From: Testudinibacter aquarius
GTDB taxonomy: Bacteria; Pseudomonadota; Gammaproteobacteria; Enterobacterales; Pasteurellaceae
DNA length: 64,000 nt
Direction: 5' to 3'
NCBI RefSeq assembly: GCF_004342725.1
Contig: NZ_SMCP01000006.1
Location: forward strand, 124,001-188,000
The notes under the pieces are model-generated. The model was not told where the DNA came from and searched no databases. It saw only the letters and a program-made list of their open reading frames with translations. Made by a program: the position numbers and the translations under genes. Below, one piece after another: positions 20,438 to 30,176 of the stretch. Position 1 is the first letter of the stretch. Each line of letters begins with the position of its first letter.

Positions 20438-21483
20438 TAACTGTCTCTGAATGTGAGCTTGCGGCCGACGGCAAGCCGTTTAAACTGATTACATTGCAAA
20501 ACAGCAACGGGATGCAGATTTGTTTAACTGATTGGGGCGCCACATGGCTCTCCTGTCAAGTGCCGATCAAACAACAGTTGCGTAAGGTAGTTTTAGGCTG
20601 TAGCACCGTGGCACTGCATGTGGTGCAGGGCGCTTATCTGGGCGCCAGCGTCGGGCGGTTTGCCAACCGGATTGCCAATGCCGAATTCAGCTTGCACGGC
20701 AACCACTATCAACTGGATGCCAACCAACAAGGCAAACACCAGTTGCATGGCGGCAGTGTCGGATTTGCGCAACAACGTTGGACAATCAGTGAGCAACAAG
20801 CGAACAGCGTACAATTCAGCCTGTTTTCTGCCAACGGTGATCAAGGCTTTCCGGGCAACTTGGAAGCCAAAGTGCGGTTCAGCTTGCGCGAAGACAATGC
20901 GGTTGTGGTTGAATATAGCGCTTTAAGCGATCAAGACACACCGCTAAATTTAACCAACCATGCCTATTTTAATTTAGACGGCGAAAGTGCCGAGCAAACC
21001 GCACTTCAACATCGCTTAAAAATAAATGCTGCGTATTATTTACCGGTTGACGCCGAAGGCATTCCGAAAGAACCGTTAAAACCCGTGGCAAACAGCGGCT
21101 TCGATTTCCGCCAAAGCAAGCCAATCGCACAGGATTTTTTGCACGATGCCGATCAGAAAATTGTCGCAGGTTATGATCATGCCTTTTTGCTCGACAACCC
21201 AAGCCTCGGTGTGCAACCGCAAATCGAACTCAGCGCTAGCAGTGGTGACCTGACACTACAGATTTTCACCGACCAAGCGGCGGTGCAGGTTTACAGCGGC
21301 AACTTCCTAGCCGGCACCCCAAACCGCACTTGCGGTGTTTACGCCAACCACGCCGGCATCGCCCTAGAAACCCAAGCCCTACCCGACACCCCAAACCACC
21401 CGGAATGGTTTAAATATGGCGGCATTAGCAATGCTGGCGAGCGATATCACAAAACCACGGTATTTTGCTTTAAAGCCAATTAA
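20434..21483 (+). CDS. galM: Galactose mutarotase (aldose 1-epimerase)
   Basis: A 349-residue aldose 1-epimerase that interconverts beta- and alpha-D-galactose before GalK. Active-site elements are the NRIANAEF region, the histidine in KHQLHGG, the catalytic histidine in [10 protein letters not shown], and the C-terminal [11 protein letters not shown] with the catalytic glutamate. The ATG at 20434 overlaps the galK stop by 4 bp (ATGA), indicating translational coupling; an upstream in-frame reading from 20404 lies inside galK and is unlikely. Confidence 0.95.
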   Translation: MITVSECELAADGKPFKLITLQNSNGMQICLTDWGATWLSCQVPIKQQLRKVVLGCSTVALHVVQGAYLGASVGRFANRIANAEFSLHGNHYQLDANQQGKHQLHGGSVGFAQQRWTISEQQANSVQFSLFSANGDQGFPGNLEAKVRFSLREDNAVVVEYSALSDQDTPLNLTNHAYFNLDGESAEQTALQHRLKINAAYYLPVDAEGIPKEPLKPVANSGFDFRQSKPIAQDFLHDADQKIVAGYDHAFLLDNPSLGVQPQIELSASSGDLTLQIFTDQAAVQVYSGNFLAGTPNRTCGVYANHAGIALETQALPDTPNHPEWFKYGGISNAGERYHKTTVFCFKAN

Positions 21484-21487
21484 CCGC

Positions 21488-21522
21488 AACCGCACTTTGC
21501 AATTAACATGTAAAGTGCGGTT
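21488..21522 (+). terminator. USS-based terminator after galM
   Basis: Inverted uptake signal sequences (AACCGCACTTT ... AAAGTGCGGTT) with a 13-nt loop are followed by TTTTG. This is a typical Pasteurellaceae intrinsic terminator closing galTKM. Confidence 0.8.
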
Positions 21523-21668
21523 TTGAGTTTATGGAATACAAATTTGTAATTTTTACTCAATAGGTGGCTAGCCCGGCATAATGTGCTTAATTTAAAGTCA
21601 AGGAAAATTGAATTGATTGCTGATTTCTTCTGATATAATTTTCCCAATAAATTTCTTGAATAAATTTT

Positions 21669-21700
21669 GTGTTGTTGTATAGTTAAGAATACAGTAACAC
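21669..21700. promoter_or_regulatory. Probable operator of the downstream toxin-antitoxin operon
   Basis: An imperfect inverted repeat, GTGTTGTTGTAT and ATACAGTAACAC (10 of 12 bases pair, 8-nt spacer), lies about 20 bp upstream of the toxin start. The position fits antitoxin-mediated autorepression. Confidence 0.5.
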
Positions 21701-21722
21701 AATAAAAGATACCATCATCGTC

Positions 21723-22016
21723 ATGTACATCATCGAAGAAACTGAAATATTTTCCGAATGGCTAGATAAGCTAACAGACCCACTTGCGGTAGTTGCTATT
21801 GTTGCCCGAATTGAACGAGTGAGATTAGGTAATTTTGGTGATCATAAATCAGTTGGTGATGGTATTTTTGAAATGCGGATTACAAAAGGTAAAGGGTATA
21901 GAGTGTATTATGCACGTAAAGGGGAAATCACCTATCTTCTTCTCTGCGGCGGTGATAAATCAAGCCAAAGTAACGACATTAAGCAAGCAAAAGTTATTTG
22001 GTCTAGCATTAAGTAG
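21723..22016 (+). CDS. Type II toxin, RelE/ParE-superfamily (HI1419-like addiction module killer)
   Basis: A 97-residue protein of the putative addiction-module killer group (TIGR02683 type, named for HI1419). Conserved features are the N-terminal FSEWLDKLTDP, the central RIERVRLGNFGDHKSVGDGI, and the RVYYARKG strand with a C-terminal LLLCGGDKSSQ segment, where RelE/HigB relatives have their RNase residues. It is followed 10 bp later by an antitoxin of the matching family. Expected action is mRNA cleavage or another translation block when the antitoxin is lost. Its AT-richness and isolation between the gal and purine genes suggest acquisition. Confidence 0.82.
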   Translation: MYIIEETEIFSEWLDKLTDPLAVVAIVARIERVRLGNFGDHKSVGDGIFEMRITKGKGYRVYYARKGEITYLLLCGGDKSSQSNDIKQAKVIWSSIK

Positions 22017-22026
22017 GGGAAATAAA

Positions 22027-22320
22027 ATGACACAAACAAGAGTATTTGATGCTGCACGTTATTTGAAAAATGATGAAATGATCGCCCTCTTTCTTAAAGA
22101 AACACTGGAAACCGGCACAACATCTGATTTTATTCAAGCTCTCAACACCGTTGCCAGAGCAAAAGGAATGACTGATCTTGCTGAAAAAACAGGAATTGGG
22201 CGTGAAAGTTTATATAAAACGTTATCAAGCGAAAAGCCCCGCCTTGATACCGTATTTAAAATTATCCATGCTCTCGGATTAAATATTTCAATTACTACAA
22301 ATAAAACAGCCGTCTCTTAG
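22027..22320 (+). CDS. Antitoxin with XRE-type helix-turn-helix (HI1420-like)
   Basis: A 97-residue protein of the HI1420-type antidote family (TIGR02684). The HTH lies at about residues 45-85, with MTDLAEKTGIGRESLYKTLSS as the recognition region, and the fold is helical throughout. I start at ATG 22027; a longer in-frame reading begins inside the toxin gene and is not supported. It pairs with the toxin just upstream and probably binds the inverted repeat at 21669-21700. Confidence 0.85.
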   Translation: MTQTRVFDAARYLKNDEMIALFLKETLETGTTSDFIQALNTVARAKGMTDLAEKTGIGRESLYKTLSSEKPRLDTVFKIIHALGLNISITTNKTAVS

Positions 22321-22365
22321 GGTAATAGTTCAATTTTCTACATCTGTAACAACAAAGGAAAAATA

Positions 22366-22545
22366 ATGAAAAAGAAAAAGCAGGCCGCAGTCGCTGCGGT
22401 CAACAATTTTGTGGCGAAGAATATGGCGAAATTTACCCGTCATCAAATTCACGAAAAAAGCTATAAAGCGAGCCGTAAGTTGAACAAACAAAACCTGAAA
22501 AGAGAAAACCTCGATTCAGGTTTTGGCTTTTATGGGCTGGCGTAA
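22366..22545 (+). CDS. Small basic protein with a terminator-like hairpin inside its 3' coding end
   Basis: A 59-residue ORF starting MKKKKQAAVAAVNNFVAKNM and ending GFGFYGLA. It follows AAAGGAA with good spacing. The N-terminal VAKNM-KF-R pattern resembles small basic proteins of the DUF7230 type as I remember them; this assignment is tentative. The last 19 codons hold an inverted repeat (22489-22499 with 22515-22525) followed by a T-rich stretch, so transcripts might end before the stop codon. That is the arrangement known for arfA, the alternative ribosome-rescue gene, although the ArfA core sequence is not recognisable here. Basic composition (many Lys/Arg) fits RNA or ribosome binding. 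Confidence 0.6.
   Translation: MKKKKQAAVAAVNNFVAKNMAKFTRHQIHEKSYKASRKLNKQNLKRENLDSGFGFYGLA
22489..22525 (+). terminator. Terminator-like hairpin within the small ORF
   Basis: Arms CAAAACCTGAA and TTCAGGTTTTG are exact complements (11 bp, 15-nt loop). A competing shorter stem, AAAACCT (22505-22511) with AGGTTTT (22518-22524), shares the right arm. GGCTTTTA follows. The stop codon of the ORF lies 18 bp further on. Confidence 0.6.
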
Positions 22546-22736
22546 TCTGTCCTGACCGCACTTTAGATTTTACTCTCGTTTCCCGCCAAAAACACATCGC
22601 AGCCGGTAGTGGTTTTTGTTACTATACTGACGAAAAGCCGTCCGCTACACAGCATATTCTTTAGTTCTGATTTTGAGTTCAGCTTTTCACTTTTTGATTT
22701 TTCTTATTTTTATTGATGAATAAACGGGAACTGACT

Positions 22737-24059
22737 ATGCAAAATCAAGGCTTTCTGCAACGTTTTTTTAAACTGGAACAGCACGGCACCACGGTGAAAA
22801 CCGAAATTATTGCCGGGATCACGACCTTTCTGACCATGGTGTATATTGTGTTCGTCAATCCGTCGATCTTGGGCGTGGCGGGCATGGATAGCCAAAGCGT
22901 GTTTATCACTACGGCATTGATTGCTGCTTTTGGCAGTATTTTCATGGGGTTATTTGCCAATTTGCCGGTGGCACTTGCCCCAGCCATGGGCTTGAATGCC
23001 TTTTTTGCTTACACCGTGGTGTCTAAACTCGGACTGTCGTGGCAGGTGGGGATGGGCACGATTTTTTGGGGTGCAGTGGGGCTGTTCTTATTGACGTTGT
23101 TCCAAGTGCGGTATTGGTTGATCGCCAGCATTCCAACCAGTTTGCGGGTGGGGATCACCGCCGGCATCGGCTTGTTTATTGCGTTAATGGGCTTTCAAAA
23201 TTCCGGTATTGTGGTTGCCAGCCCGGCAACGCTGGTCACCTTGGGCAACTTGTACTCTTCGCAAGTGCTGCTCGCCATTCTTGGTTTCTTTATCATTGTG
23301 ATTTTGGCATCGCGCAATATCCATGCCGCCGTACTGGTGTCGATTGCTGTGGTGACCGCACTTTCGTTGTTGCTCGGCAATGTGGAGTATAACGGGGTAT
23401 TCTCGATGCCGCCAAGCGTTTCCAACGTGGTCGGACAAGTGGATTTGTCCGGGGCGTTGGATGTGGCGTTATTGGGCATTATCTTCTCGTTTATGTTGGT
23501 CAACCTGTTCGATTCGTCCGGCACATTGTTGGGCGTGACCGAAAAAGCCGGTTTGGCCGATGAGCAAGGGCGCTTTCCAAAAATGAAACAAGCGTTGCTG
23601 GTGGACAGCATCAGCTCGGTCAGTGGCGCTTATATCGGCACATCGTCGGTCACGGCGTATATCGAAAGCAGCTCCGGCGTGTCGGTTGGCGGGCGCACCG
23701 GTTTAACCGCAGTAGTCACCGGCATTTTGTTTCTGTTAGTGATTTTCCTATCGCCATTGGCCGGATTAGTGCCACTGTATGCCACCGCCGGTGCGTTGAT
23801 TTATGTTGGTATTTTGATGTCGTCCAGTTTGATTAAAGTGCGCTGGGACGACTTGACCGAAGCCACACCGGCGTTTATCACCGCCGCTTTAATGCCGTTC
23901 ACCTATTCGATCACCGAAGGGATCGCCTTTGGTTTCATCAGCTACTGTGTGATGAAAGTGTGCACCGGCAAGGTAAAAGCGGTTTCGATTCCGGTGTGGG
24001 TGGTGTCGGTGTTGTTCTTGGTAAAAATCATCTTTATTGATAAAGGGATTATGCACTAA
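22737..24059 (+). CDS. adeP: NCS2-family purine permease, adenine transporter type (AdeP/AdeQ-like)
   Basis: A 440-residue polytopic inner-membrane protein of the AzgA-like branch of NCS2. The N-terminal segment EHGTTVKTEIIAG, then VNPSILGVAGMD, ANLPVALAPAMGLNAFFAY and SSSGVSVGGRTGLTAVVTG, track the E. coli adenine permeases AdeP/AdeQ much better than the guanine/hypoxanthine permeases GhxP/GhxQ. I start at ATG 22737 (MQNQGF), which has GGGA upstream; ATG 22716 lacks a site. A TATACT box at 22623-22628 may be part of the promoter. No purine riboswitch structure was recognised upstream. Confidence 0.85.
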   Translation: MQNQGFLQRFFKLEQHGTTVKTEIIAGITTFLTMVYIVFVNPSILGVAGMDSQSVFITTALIAAFGSIFMGLFANLPVALAPAMGLNAFFAYTVVSKLGLSWQVGMGTIFWGAVGLFLLTLFQVRYWLIASIPTSLRVGITAGIGLFIALMGFQNSGIVVASPATLVTLGNLYSSQVLLAILGFFIIVILASRNIHAAVLVSIAVVTALSLLLGNVEYNGVFSMPPSVSNVVGQVDLSGALDVALLGIIFSFMLVNLFDSSGTLLGVTEKAGLADEQGRFPKMKQALLVDSISSVSGAYIGTSSVTAYIESSSGVSVGGRTGLTAVVTGILFLLVIFLSPLAGLVPLYATAGALIYVGILMSSSLIKVRWDDLTEATPAFITAALMPFTYSITEGIAFGFISYCVMKVCTGKVKAVSIPVWVVSVLFLVKIIFIDKGIMH

Positions 24060-24079
24060 TCTGACGGGAGAAATGACAA

Positions 24080-24436
24080 ATGCAGAAGATTTTATTGGTG
24101 GTTAACAGCGCTCCTTACGGCAATGAAAGTTGTTTCAATGCGTTACGTCTGACGTTAATGCTATTGGAAGAACATCAGCATGAGGTTGAACTGAAACTGT
24201 TTTTGATGTCCGATGCGGTGGTGGCTGGCTTGCAAGGGCAGGCGCCGAATGAGGGGTATAATCTGCAACAAGCTTTGGAAATTATTACCGGTTTCGGTGC
24301 AGTGGTGAAACTGTGTAAAACCTGCACCAATGCACGCGGAATTACTGCGCTGCCTTTGGTTGACGGGGTGGAGATCGGCACGTTGGCAGAGCTGGCCGAT
24401 TGGACATTGAAGGCTGATAAAGTGTTGAGTTTCTAG
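24080..24436 (+). CDS. ychN: DsrE/F-family protein YchN
   Basis: A 118-residue DsrE-like protein very close to E. coli YchN over its full length (MQKILLVVNSAPYGNES, FLMSDAVVAGLQGQ, KLCKTCTNARGI, DGVEIGTLAELADWTL). Relatives such as TusBCD act in sulfur relay; YchN forms a hexamer and its function is not settled. The cysteine pair in KLCKTC could carry sulfur. It starts 20 bp after the permease gene and ends 8 bp before recB, so it is likely co-transcribed with recBD. Confidence 0.9.
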   Translation: MQKILLVVNSAPYGNESCFNALRLTLMLLEEHQHEVELKLFLMSDAVVAGLQGQAPNEGYNLQQALEIITGFGAVVKLCKTCTNARGITALPLVDGVEIGTLAELADWTLKADKVLSF

Positions 24437-24444
24437 CGAATGTT

Positions 24445-27400
24445 ATGCAAAAACTGAATCCGATTACCCACCCTTTAAACGGGGTTTCGTTGATCGAAGC
24501 CTCGGCCGGTACTGGAAAAACCTATACTATGGTGGCGCTGTATCTACGCCTGCTGTTGAATATTGGAGAAAACGGTTTAGGTCGGGCGCTAACGGTGGAA
24601 CAGATTTTGGTGATGACTTTCACCAAAGCCGCCACCCAAGAGTTGAAAGAGCGGATCCGCAGCCGGATTGTCGAATTGAAGGCCTTATTACAGCAAGCCT
24701 TGCTACAGCAGGCGCCGCAATCACCGACAGCAACCTTTGCCAGTTCGGATCCTTTTTTGCATGCGCTTTATCTTGCACTAAAACACGACTTGCCGACGGC
24801 AATTTTGCGCCTAGAAACGGCGCAGCAGGATATGGATACCGCAGCGATTTTTACCATTCATGGTTTTTGCCAACGAATGCTGACTCGCCATGCGTTTCAC
24901 TCCGGTATTGCTTTTGATCCGGAAATGGTTGAGCAGCAGGACAAGTTATTACTGCAACTGTGCCGAGAATATTGGCGTGAGCAGTTTTATCCACAAAATT
25001 TGGCGATCAGCCGCTTTATTGACTACAGCTTGCAATCGCCGCAAACGGTGCTTGACTTGATCAAGCCTGCATTGGACGGCGAAATGCCGCAAGTGCGGTT
25101 TGCGCAAACCAATTCCTCACAAACGGACATTAACAGTTTTTTACAGCAGGATGTTTCTGATTATTTATTAAAAATTCAATCAATTAAGCAACAATGGTTA
25201 GCCGATAGTGCTGAGATTCGTGCTTTATTTCTGGCAGAGATAAACCGTAAGAAAGATAAGCGTTTAGACGGCAGAAGCTATCAACAACGTTATATTGTGC
25301 CGGCGATTGATGAGATTAACACATGGGCAGCCAGTGATGCGTTGGCGCTAAATGAGAAATTAGTTAAGTATTTTTCGCAAACCAATTTGGATCAAAAAAC
25401 CAAGGGTGAAGAGAAAATTACACATCCGTTGTTTGCGGCAATCGATCAAATTGCCCCCCTGGGTTTTTATCAACGCATATTGCTGTGGCACTATATCAAA
25501 GGCGTGCGTGCCAAGCTGTCTGAGTATAAAGCCGGGCATAAGCAGATGAGTTTTGGCGATTTGCTCAGCCGTTTAAAAACCGCACTTTATGCTCAAGGTG
25601 GAAACGAACTGGCACAGTTGATCCGCCGACAATTTCCGTTTGCGATGGTGGACGAATTTCAGGATACCGATGCGGAGCAATACCAAATCTTTAAACGGTT
25701 ATATCTTGATCAAGCCGATATTGGTGACGGTGGCATGATTATGATCGGCGATCCGAAACAGTCGATTTATGCTTTTCGTAACGCTGATATTTTTACCTAT
25801 CTGAGTGCGGCACAAACGGTGTCGAATCGCTTTACCTTAGATACCAACTGGCGTTCGACCCCGGCGCTGATTGGGGCATTGAATACACTGTTTGCACATA
25901 ATGCACTGCCGTTTATTTATCCGCAAATTCAATATCAAGCGGTCAATGCGGGTAAGCAGAGTCAAGATTTGTTGCTCAACGGCGTGCTGCAAAAGCCACT
26001 CAATTTTATGCTGAGTTCTAACGACAATACGGACGACATGGCACAGGCGTGTGCGGTTTCGGTGCAACAGTGGCTGAAAGCCATTGAGCAAAATCAATGC
26101 CTGCTGGGCGGAGAAAACGGCTTGGCAGCAAAAGATTTTGCCGTATTGGTGCGCAATAAAACCGAAGCGGATAAGATTAAATCGGCGTTGGCGCTGCTGG
26201 GGATTCGCAGCGTGTATCTGTCGGATCGCAGTTCGGTGCTAAACAGTGAATGGGCGCAGGTATTACGTTATTTATTAACTGCTTGCCTGAATCCGCACCG
26301 TGAACAAGCGGTGATGACCGTGTTGGCGAGCCGGTTGTTCGGTATGAACGCCGCTGAGCTATATCATTTGCGCCGAGATGAAAAAAGTTTGGAACAGTGG
26401 ATCGCACAGTTTTTAAACTACCAGTCTATTTGGCAAACGCAAGGCGTGCTGCCGATGATTCATCGCTTGTTACAGCAGCAAAATTTACCGCCGAGGCTAT
26501 TGGCGATGCCTGATGGCGAGCGGGCGATGACCGACATTCTGCATTTGGCGGAGTTTTTGCAGCAAGGCGCCACAGCAAATGAGAACGAGCATGCGTTGTT
26601 AAGCTGGTTCGAGCGGCAACTTGACAGTGATGAAGTTGACGCGGAGCAAGTGCGGTTGCGCTTAGAGAGTGAGCGTGATCTGGTCAAGATTGTCACGGTG
26701 CATAAATCTAAAGGGCTGGAATATGGTGTCGTCTGGTTGCCGTTCGTCGGGGCAGGCTATAAGCCAAGAGCTGACGATGCAAACACATTACAGAGCTATC
26801 ACGACAGTGATAATCAGCTGTGTTGGGATCTGGCGCTAAGCCATCGTGCGGAAACGCTGAAAGAAAAATTGGCAGAAGAGTTGCGGCTGTTTTATGTCGC
26901 AGCCACTCGCGCCCGTTATCAACTGAATATTGGTTTTCCGGCACAAATGACGACAAAGCATAACTGGAATGCGCTGGCGTATTTATTGTCTGAGCGAATA
27001 TTCGAGCAGGACGATCAGTTGTCGCTCAAAAATGGCAGTGAATTTATCACCAGTGAGCGACTTGCGCAGCGCTTTGCGGCTGCTGATTACACTACTATGG
27101 CAATTGAAAGCCTTGAAGCCGAGGCGTGGCGGGCTGCCCCCTTGCCGATTGAGGCGGTGCAAGCGGCTGAATTTGATGGCAAAATCGAAAATAACTGGCG
27201 TATCAGCAGTTTTACCGCACTTGTTGCGATGCACCAGCGCAATCAAATGCGTAAAAATCGAATGGTGTCCGAGCTTGAAAAAGTAGGCGAACGCTATCAG
27301 CAATGGCGTGAAGATGATGACGGCGACGTATTGAATTACGAGATTATCTTGGGAGAGCAGTTGACGAATGCAATGCAGCAAGCCGGCGATAAAGCTGCAA

Positions 27401-28194
27401 GCATTATGCTGCCGACCTGCTGGCAGCGCCAGCCACATACCCCGTTCAATTTCCCCAGTGGCAGCTTGGTGGGCAGTGTTCTGCATGATTTCTTACAACA
27501 TATGGATTTTAGCCGCGATCCGGATCCGGCCGCAATCAGCGAGCTTTGCCGCAGGCTTGAATTAGACGACACTTGGCTTGAACCGTTAGTGCAATGGCTG
27601 TGGCTGATTGGTCAAACGCCACTATCAGCGGCAGAGCCGACAGAATCAGTGGTAGAAGAGCGGCAAGTGCGGTTACAGGGCTTGTTGCCACAGGATTGTT
27701 TAAAAGAGCTGGCGTTTTTGATCAGTGTACAAAAACCGCTGCGATCTGCTAAGCTCAACCGTTTATTACAACAGTATCCGCCGCTATGTCGGCAAATAAA
27801 CCAGCAAATACAACAGCCGGTGGATTTTGATTTAGATTATTTCAAAGGGATGTTGCGTGGCTTTATCGATTTGGTGTGTCGGATTGACGGAAAATACTAT
27901 CTGATCGATTACAAATCCAATCGGCTAGGCGACAATTATGCCGCTTATCTGCCATCGATTCTCAATCGGGTGATGGCCTATCACCACTATGATTTGCAAT
28001 ATTTGATTTACACCTTGGCGCTACACCGTTATTTGCGACAACGTGATGCAAATTATGATTATCAACGGGATTTTGGCGGTGTTTTTTACCTGTTTTTGCG
28101 TGGTTTGAATGGCGAAAACGCACAAACCGGGGTCTATTTCGATAAACCGGATTGGCGCTTGATTGACGGATTAGACAATTTATTGGCGGAATGA
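24445..28194 (+). CDS. recB: Exodeoxyribonuclease V subunit RecB
   Basis: A 1249-residue UvrD-like helicase-nuclease (about 1180 in E. coli). Walker A is EASAGTGKT (18-26), followed by TFTKAATQELKERI. The DEAD-type motif II is MVDEFQDTD, motif V/VI elements include VTVHKSKGLEYGVVWLP and LRLFYVAATRAR. The C-terminal nuclease domain carries the GFIDLVCR and LIDYKSN motif around residues 1139-1158, with the metal-binding Asp and catalytic Lys. RecB is the 3'-5' motor and nuclease of RecBCD. Its stop overlaps the recD start. recC is not in the window, as in H. influenzae, where recC is unlinked. Confidence 0.95.
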   Translation: MQKLNPITHPLNGVSLIEASAGTGKTYTMVALYLRLLLNIGENGLGRALTVEQILVMTFTKAATQELKERIRSRIVELKALLQQALLQQAPQSPTATFASSDPFLHALYLALKHDLPTAILRLETAQQDMDTAAIFTIHGFCQRMLTRHAFHSGIAFDPEMVEQQDKLLLQLCREYWREQFYPQNLAISRFIDYSLQSPQTVLDLIKPALDGEMPQVRFAQTNSSQTDINSFLQQDVSDYLLKIQSIKQQWLADSAEIRALFLAEINRKKDKRLDGRSYQQRYIVPAIDEINTWAASDALALNEKLVKYFSQTNLDQKTKGEEKITHPLFAAIDQIAPLGFYQRILLWHYIKGVRAKLSEYKAGHKQMSFGDLLSRLKTALYAQGGNELAQLIRRQFPFAMVDEFQDTDAEQYQIFKRLYLDQADIGDGGMIMIGDPKQSIYAFRNADIFTYLSAAQTVSNRFTLDTNWRSTPALIGALNTLFAHNALPFIYPQIQYQAVNAGKQSQDLLLNGVLQKPLNFMLSSNDNTDDMAQACAVSVQQWLKAIEQNQCLLGGENGLAAKDFAVLVRNKTEADKIKSALALLGIRSVYLSDRSSVLNSEWAQVLRYLLTACLNPHREQAVMTVLASRLFGMNAAELYHLRRDEKSLEQWIAQFLNYQSIWQTQGVLPMIHRLLQQQNLPPRLLAMPDGERAMTDILHLAEFLQQGATANENEHALLSWFERQLDSDEVDAEQVRLRLESERDLVKIVTVHKSKGLEYGVVWLPFVGAGYKPRADDANTLQSYHDSDNQLCWDLALSHRAETLKEKLAEELRLFYVAATRARYQLNIGFPAQMTTKHNWNALAYLLSERIFEQDDQLSLKNGSEFITSERLAQRFAAADYTTMAIESLEAEAWRAAPLPIEAVQAAEFDGKIENNWRISSFTALVAMHQRNQMRKNRMVSELEKVGERYQQWREDDDGDVLNYEIILGEQLTNAMQQAGDKAASIMLPTCWQRQPHTPFNFPSGSLVGSVLHDFLQHMDFSRDPDPAAISELCRRLELDDTWLEPLVQWLWLIGQTPLSAAEPTESVVEERQVRLQGLLPQDCLKELAFLISVQKPLRSAKLNRLLQQYPPLCRQINQQIQQPVDFDLDYFKGMLRGFIDLVCRIDGKYYLIDYKSNRLGDNYAAYLPSILNRVMAYHHYDLQYLIYTLALHRYLRQRDANYDYQRDFGGVFYLFLRGLNGENAQTGVYFDKPDWRLIDGLDNLLAE

Positions 28195-30176
28195 TGCTGA
28201 CGATTTTACAACAACTGCAACAGGCTGGTGCGATCAGCCGTTTGGATTATCAATTTGCTGCTTTGATTGCGGAAAAACAGCAGCCGTATGCCTATCCGCA
28301 GCCAATTGCCGACCTTGCGGTTTTGTTGGCGGCACTGTCCAGTTATCACAGCCAAAACGGCAGCACTTGCCTCAGCCCGACTGATTTTGAACATGGCGAT
28401 TTCTTTGATTTGGCAATGCAAACTGAATTACGACCGCTGTTGCAACAGATTCAACAGCATTTGAACGGTATTGCACCAAACCAGTGGCAATATTTATTGC
28501 AAGAACAACAGCATATCGCTTTTGGTGAACAATTTGAGCCAGCTCGTCCGCTGTTGTGGTTAAACGGTCTGTTGTATTTATACCGTAATGGCGTTGACGA
28601 ACAGCAAGTTGCGCAACAGTTATCGCAGCGCTCGTCACAACGTGCCGCCTTATTTGAGTTGCCCCGATTGGCGGCGTTTCTAGCGCAACTGTTTCCGGCA
28701 ACAGATTCACAGATTGACTGGCAAAAAATTGCGGTTGCCACTGCACTTCGGCATAATTTCAGTGTGATCTCCGGGGGCCCGGGCACCGGCAAAACACGAA
28801 CCGTATGCAATTTATTGCTGACCTTGCAATGGCAACAGCAGCAATGGCAAGCAGAACCGCTCAATATTGCCTTGGTGGCGCCGACCGGTAAAGCAGCGGC
28901 TCGCTTGAGCGAATCAATTGGCAACAGTTTGGCGCAATTGCCGTCGACTATCGATCATCGACTGAAACAGCAGATTCCACTACAGGCACAAACCTTGCAC
29001 CGACTGTTGGGAATCCAATCGGAACGGCGGCAAGCCCGTTATCATCAAGCCAATCCGTTGCCGTTTGATCTGCTGTTATTAGACGAAGCCTCGATGATTG
29101 ACTTGAATCTGTTTACCCAATTGCTGAATGCACTATCACCGCATACTCGCTTGATTCTGCTGGGCGACAAAGATCAATTGGCATCGGTGGAAAGTGGAGC
29201 CGTGATGGCACAGTTGTGTCAGTTTTTGGCACAGGGCTACAGTCGACAACATTGTGCTTATCTGGAACAAGTGACAGGGCAAAATTTAGACACCATTCAA
29301 CATGAATCGGTTGAGCATGGCCATCCGATTCGTGATTGCCTCTGTTTTCTGCGTAAAAGTTATCGCTTTGATCAAAACTCAGGCATTAAAGTGTTGGCGG
29401 AAAGTGTCAATTTAGGGCGCTTCGACAGTTGGCAATGGTTTGCACAGAAAAGTGATTTAACTTGCTATCCTTATCCGCTTGAGCAGCCTGCCAATACAGT
29501 TGAAAACCGCACTTTCAACCCGACACTCAATGCGCTTGAGCTGATTTTAAAGCATGCGGTCAATTGGTATGCCGACTATCTGCAAGCAGTGCATCAATTT
29601 GATGATTTCAGCCATGAATCGCTTAAAACAGTTTTCACTGCTTTTAACAAAGTGCGGTTGCTAAGCGGTTTGCGTAGTGGTGAATTTGGGGTGGAGCAGT
29701 TGAATATGGCACTCAGTGAGCGCTTGCGGCAGAAAGGATTATTGAATTTTCGCCAGCGTCATGAAGGCTACCACGGCAAACCGATTATGGTGCTGCAAAA
29801 CGACAATGCCGTGGCGCTGTATAACGGCGATATCGGTCTGTTTTTGACCGACAAACAAGGCAATAGTCGAGTCTGTTTTGAAGATGGTAAAGGCGGATTT
29901 CGTGATGTCTCACCAAGTCGTGTGCCGCCGCATGAGGCGGCATTTGTCATGACCGTGCATAAATCTCAAGGCTCGGAATTTGCACATACGGTGCTGATTT
30001 TGCCGCTGACTGCCAGCCCGGTGCTCAGTCGTGAATTGCTCTATACCGCAATCACCCGCGCCAAAACCCATTTCAGTCTGTTTGCGACACAACGGGTATG
30101 GCAAAGTGCGGTACAGAAACCGATTTTAAGACGCAGCGGATTGTATGGATTGCTGAATTTAATGAGCAGACCCTAA
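28191..30176 (+). CDS. recD: Exodeoxyribonuclease V subunit RecD
   Basis: A 661-residue SF1B 5'-3' helicase of RecBCD. An N-terminal RecB-interacting region (1-170) is followed by Walker [11 protein letters not shown] (about 195) and motif [12 protein letters not shown]. The C-terminal UvrD-like domain includes [12 protein letters not shown] and [10 protein letters not shown]. It is somewhat longer than the E. coli protein (608). It overlaps the recB stop by 4 bp; ATG 28191 and ATG 28194 are both possible starts. The 3' end overlaps the converging cca gene by 4 bp. Confidence 0.95.
   Translation: MMLTILQQLQQAGAISRLDYQFAALIAEKQQPYAYPQPIADLAVLLAALSSYHSQNGSTCLSPTDFEHGDFFDLAMQTELRPLLQQIQQHLNGIAPNQWQYLLQEQQHIAFGEQFEPARPLLWLNGLLYLYRNGVDEQQVAQQLSQRSSQRAALFELPRLAAFLAQLFPATDSQIDWQKIAVATALRHNFSVISGGPGTGKTRTVCNLLLTLQWQQQQWQAEPLNIALVAPTGKAAARLSESIGNSLAQLPSTIDHRLKQQIPLQAQTLHRLLGIQSERRQARYHQANPLPFDLLLLDEASMIDLNLFTQLLNALSPHTRLILLGDKDQLASVESGAVMAQLCQFLAQGYSRQHCAYLEQVTGQNLDTIQHESVEHGHPIRDCLCFLRKSYRFDQNSGIKVLAESVNLGRFDSWQWFAQKSDLTCYPYPLEQPANTVENRTFNPTLNALELILKHAVNWYADYLQAVHQFDDFSHESLKTVFTAFNKVRLLSGLRSGEFGVEQLNMALSERLRQKGLLNFRQRHEGYHGKPIMVLQNDNAVALYNGDIGLFLTDKQGNSRVCFEDGKGGFRDVSPSRVPPHEAAFVMTVHKSQGSEFAHTVLILPLTASPVLSRELLYTAITRAKTHFSLFATQRVWQSAVQKPILRRSGLYGLLNLMSRP

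Noticed and set aside
21835-22026. N-terminal extension of the antitoxin into the toxin gene
   Set aside because: The extension is out-of-frame toxin sequence; ATG 22027 has normal spacing and gives a full-length family member.
22546-22736. Purine or guanidine riboswitch upstream of the NCS2 permease
   Set aside because: I looked for the purine aptamer core and for ACGR-loop tandem hairpins; only a short GACG/CGTC stem and a TATACT box are present.
26983-27486. A 167-codon minus-strand ORF inside recB
   Set aside because: It is an antisense shadow of recB, which has all its helicase and nuclease motifs in the plus frame.
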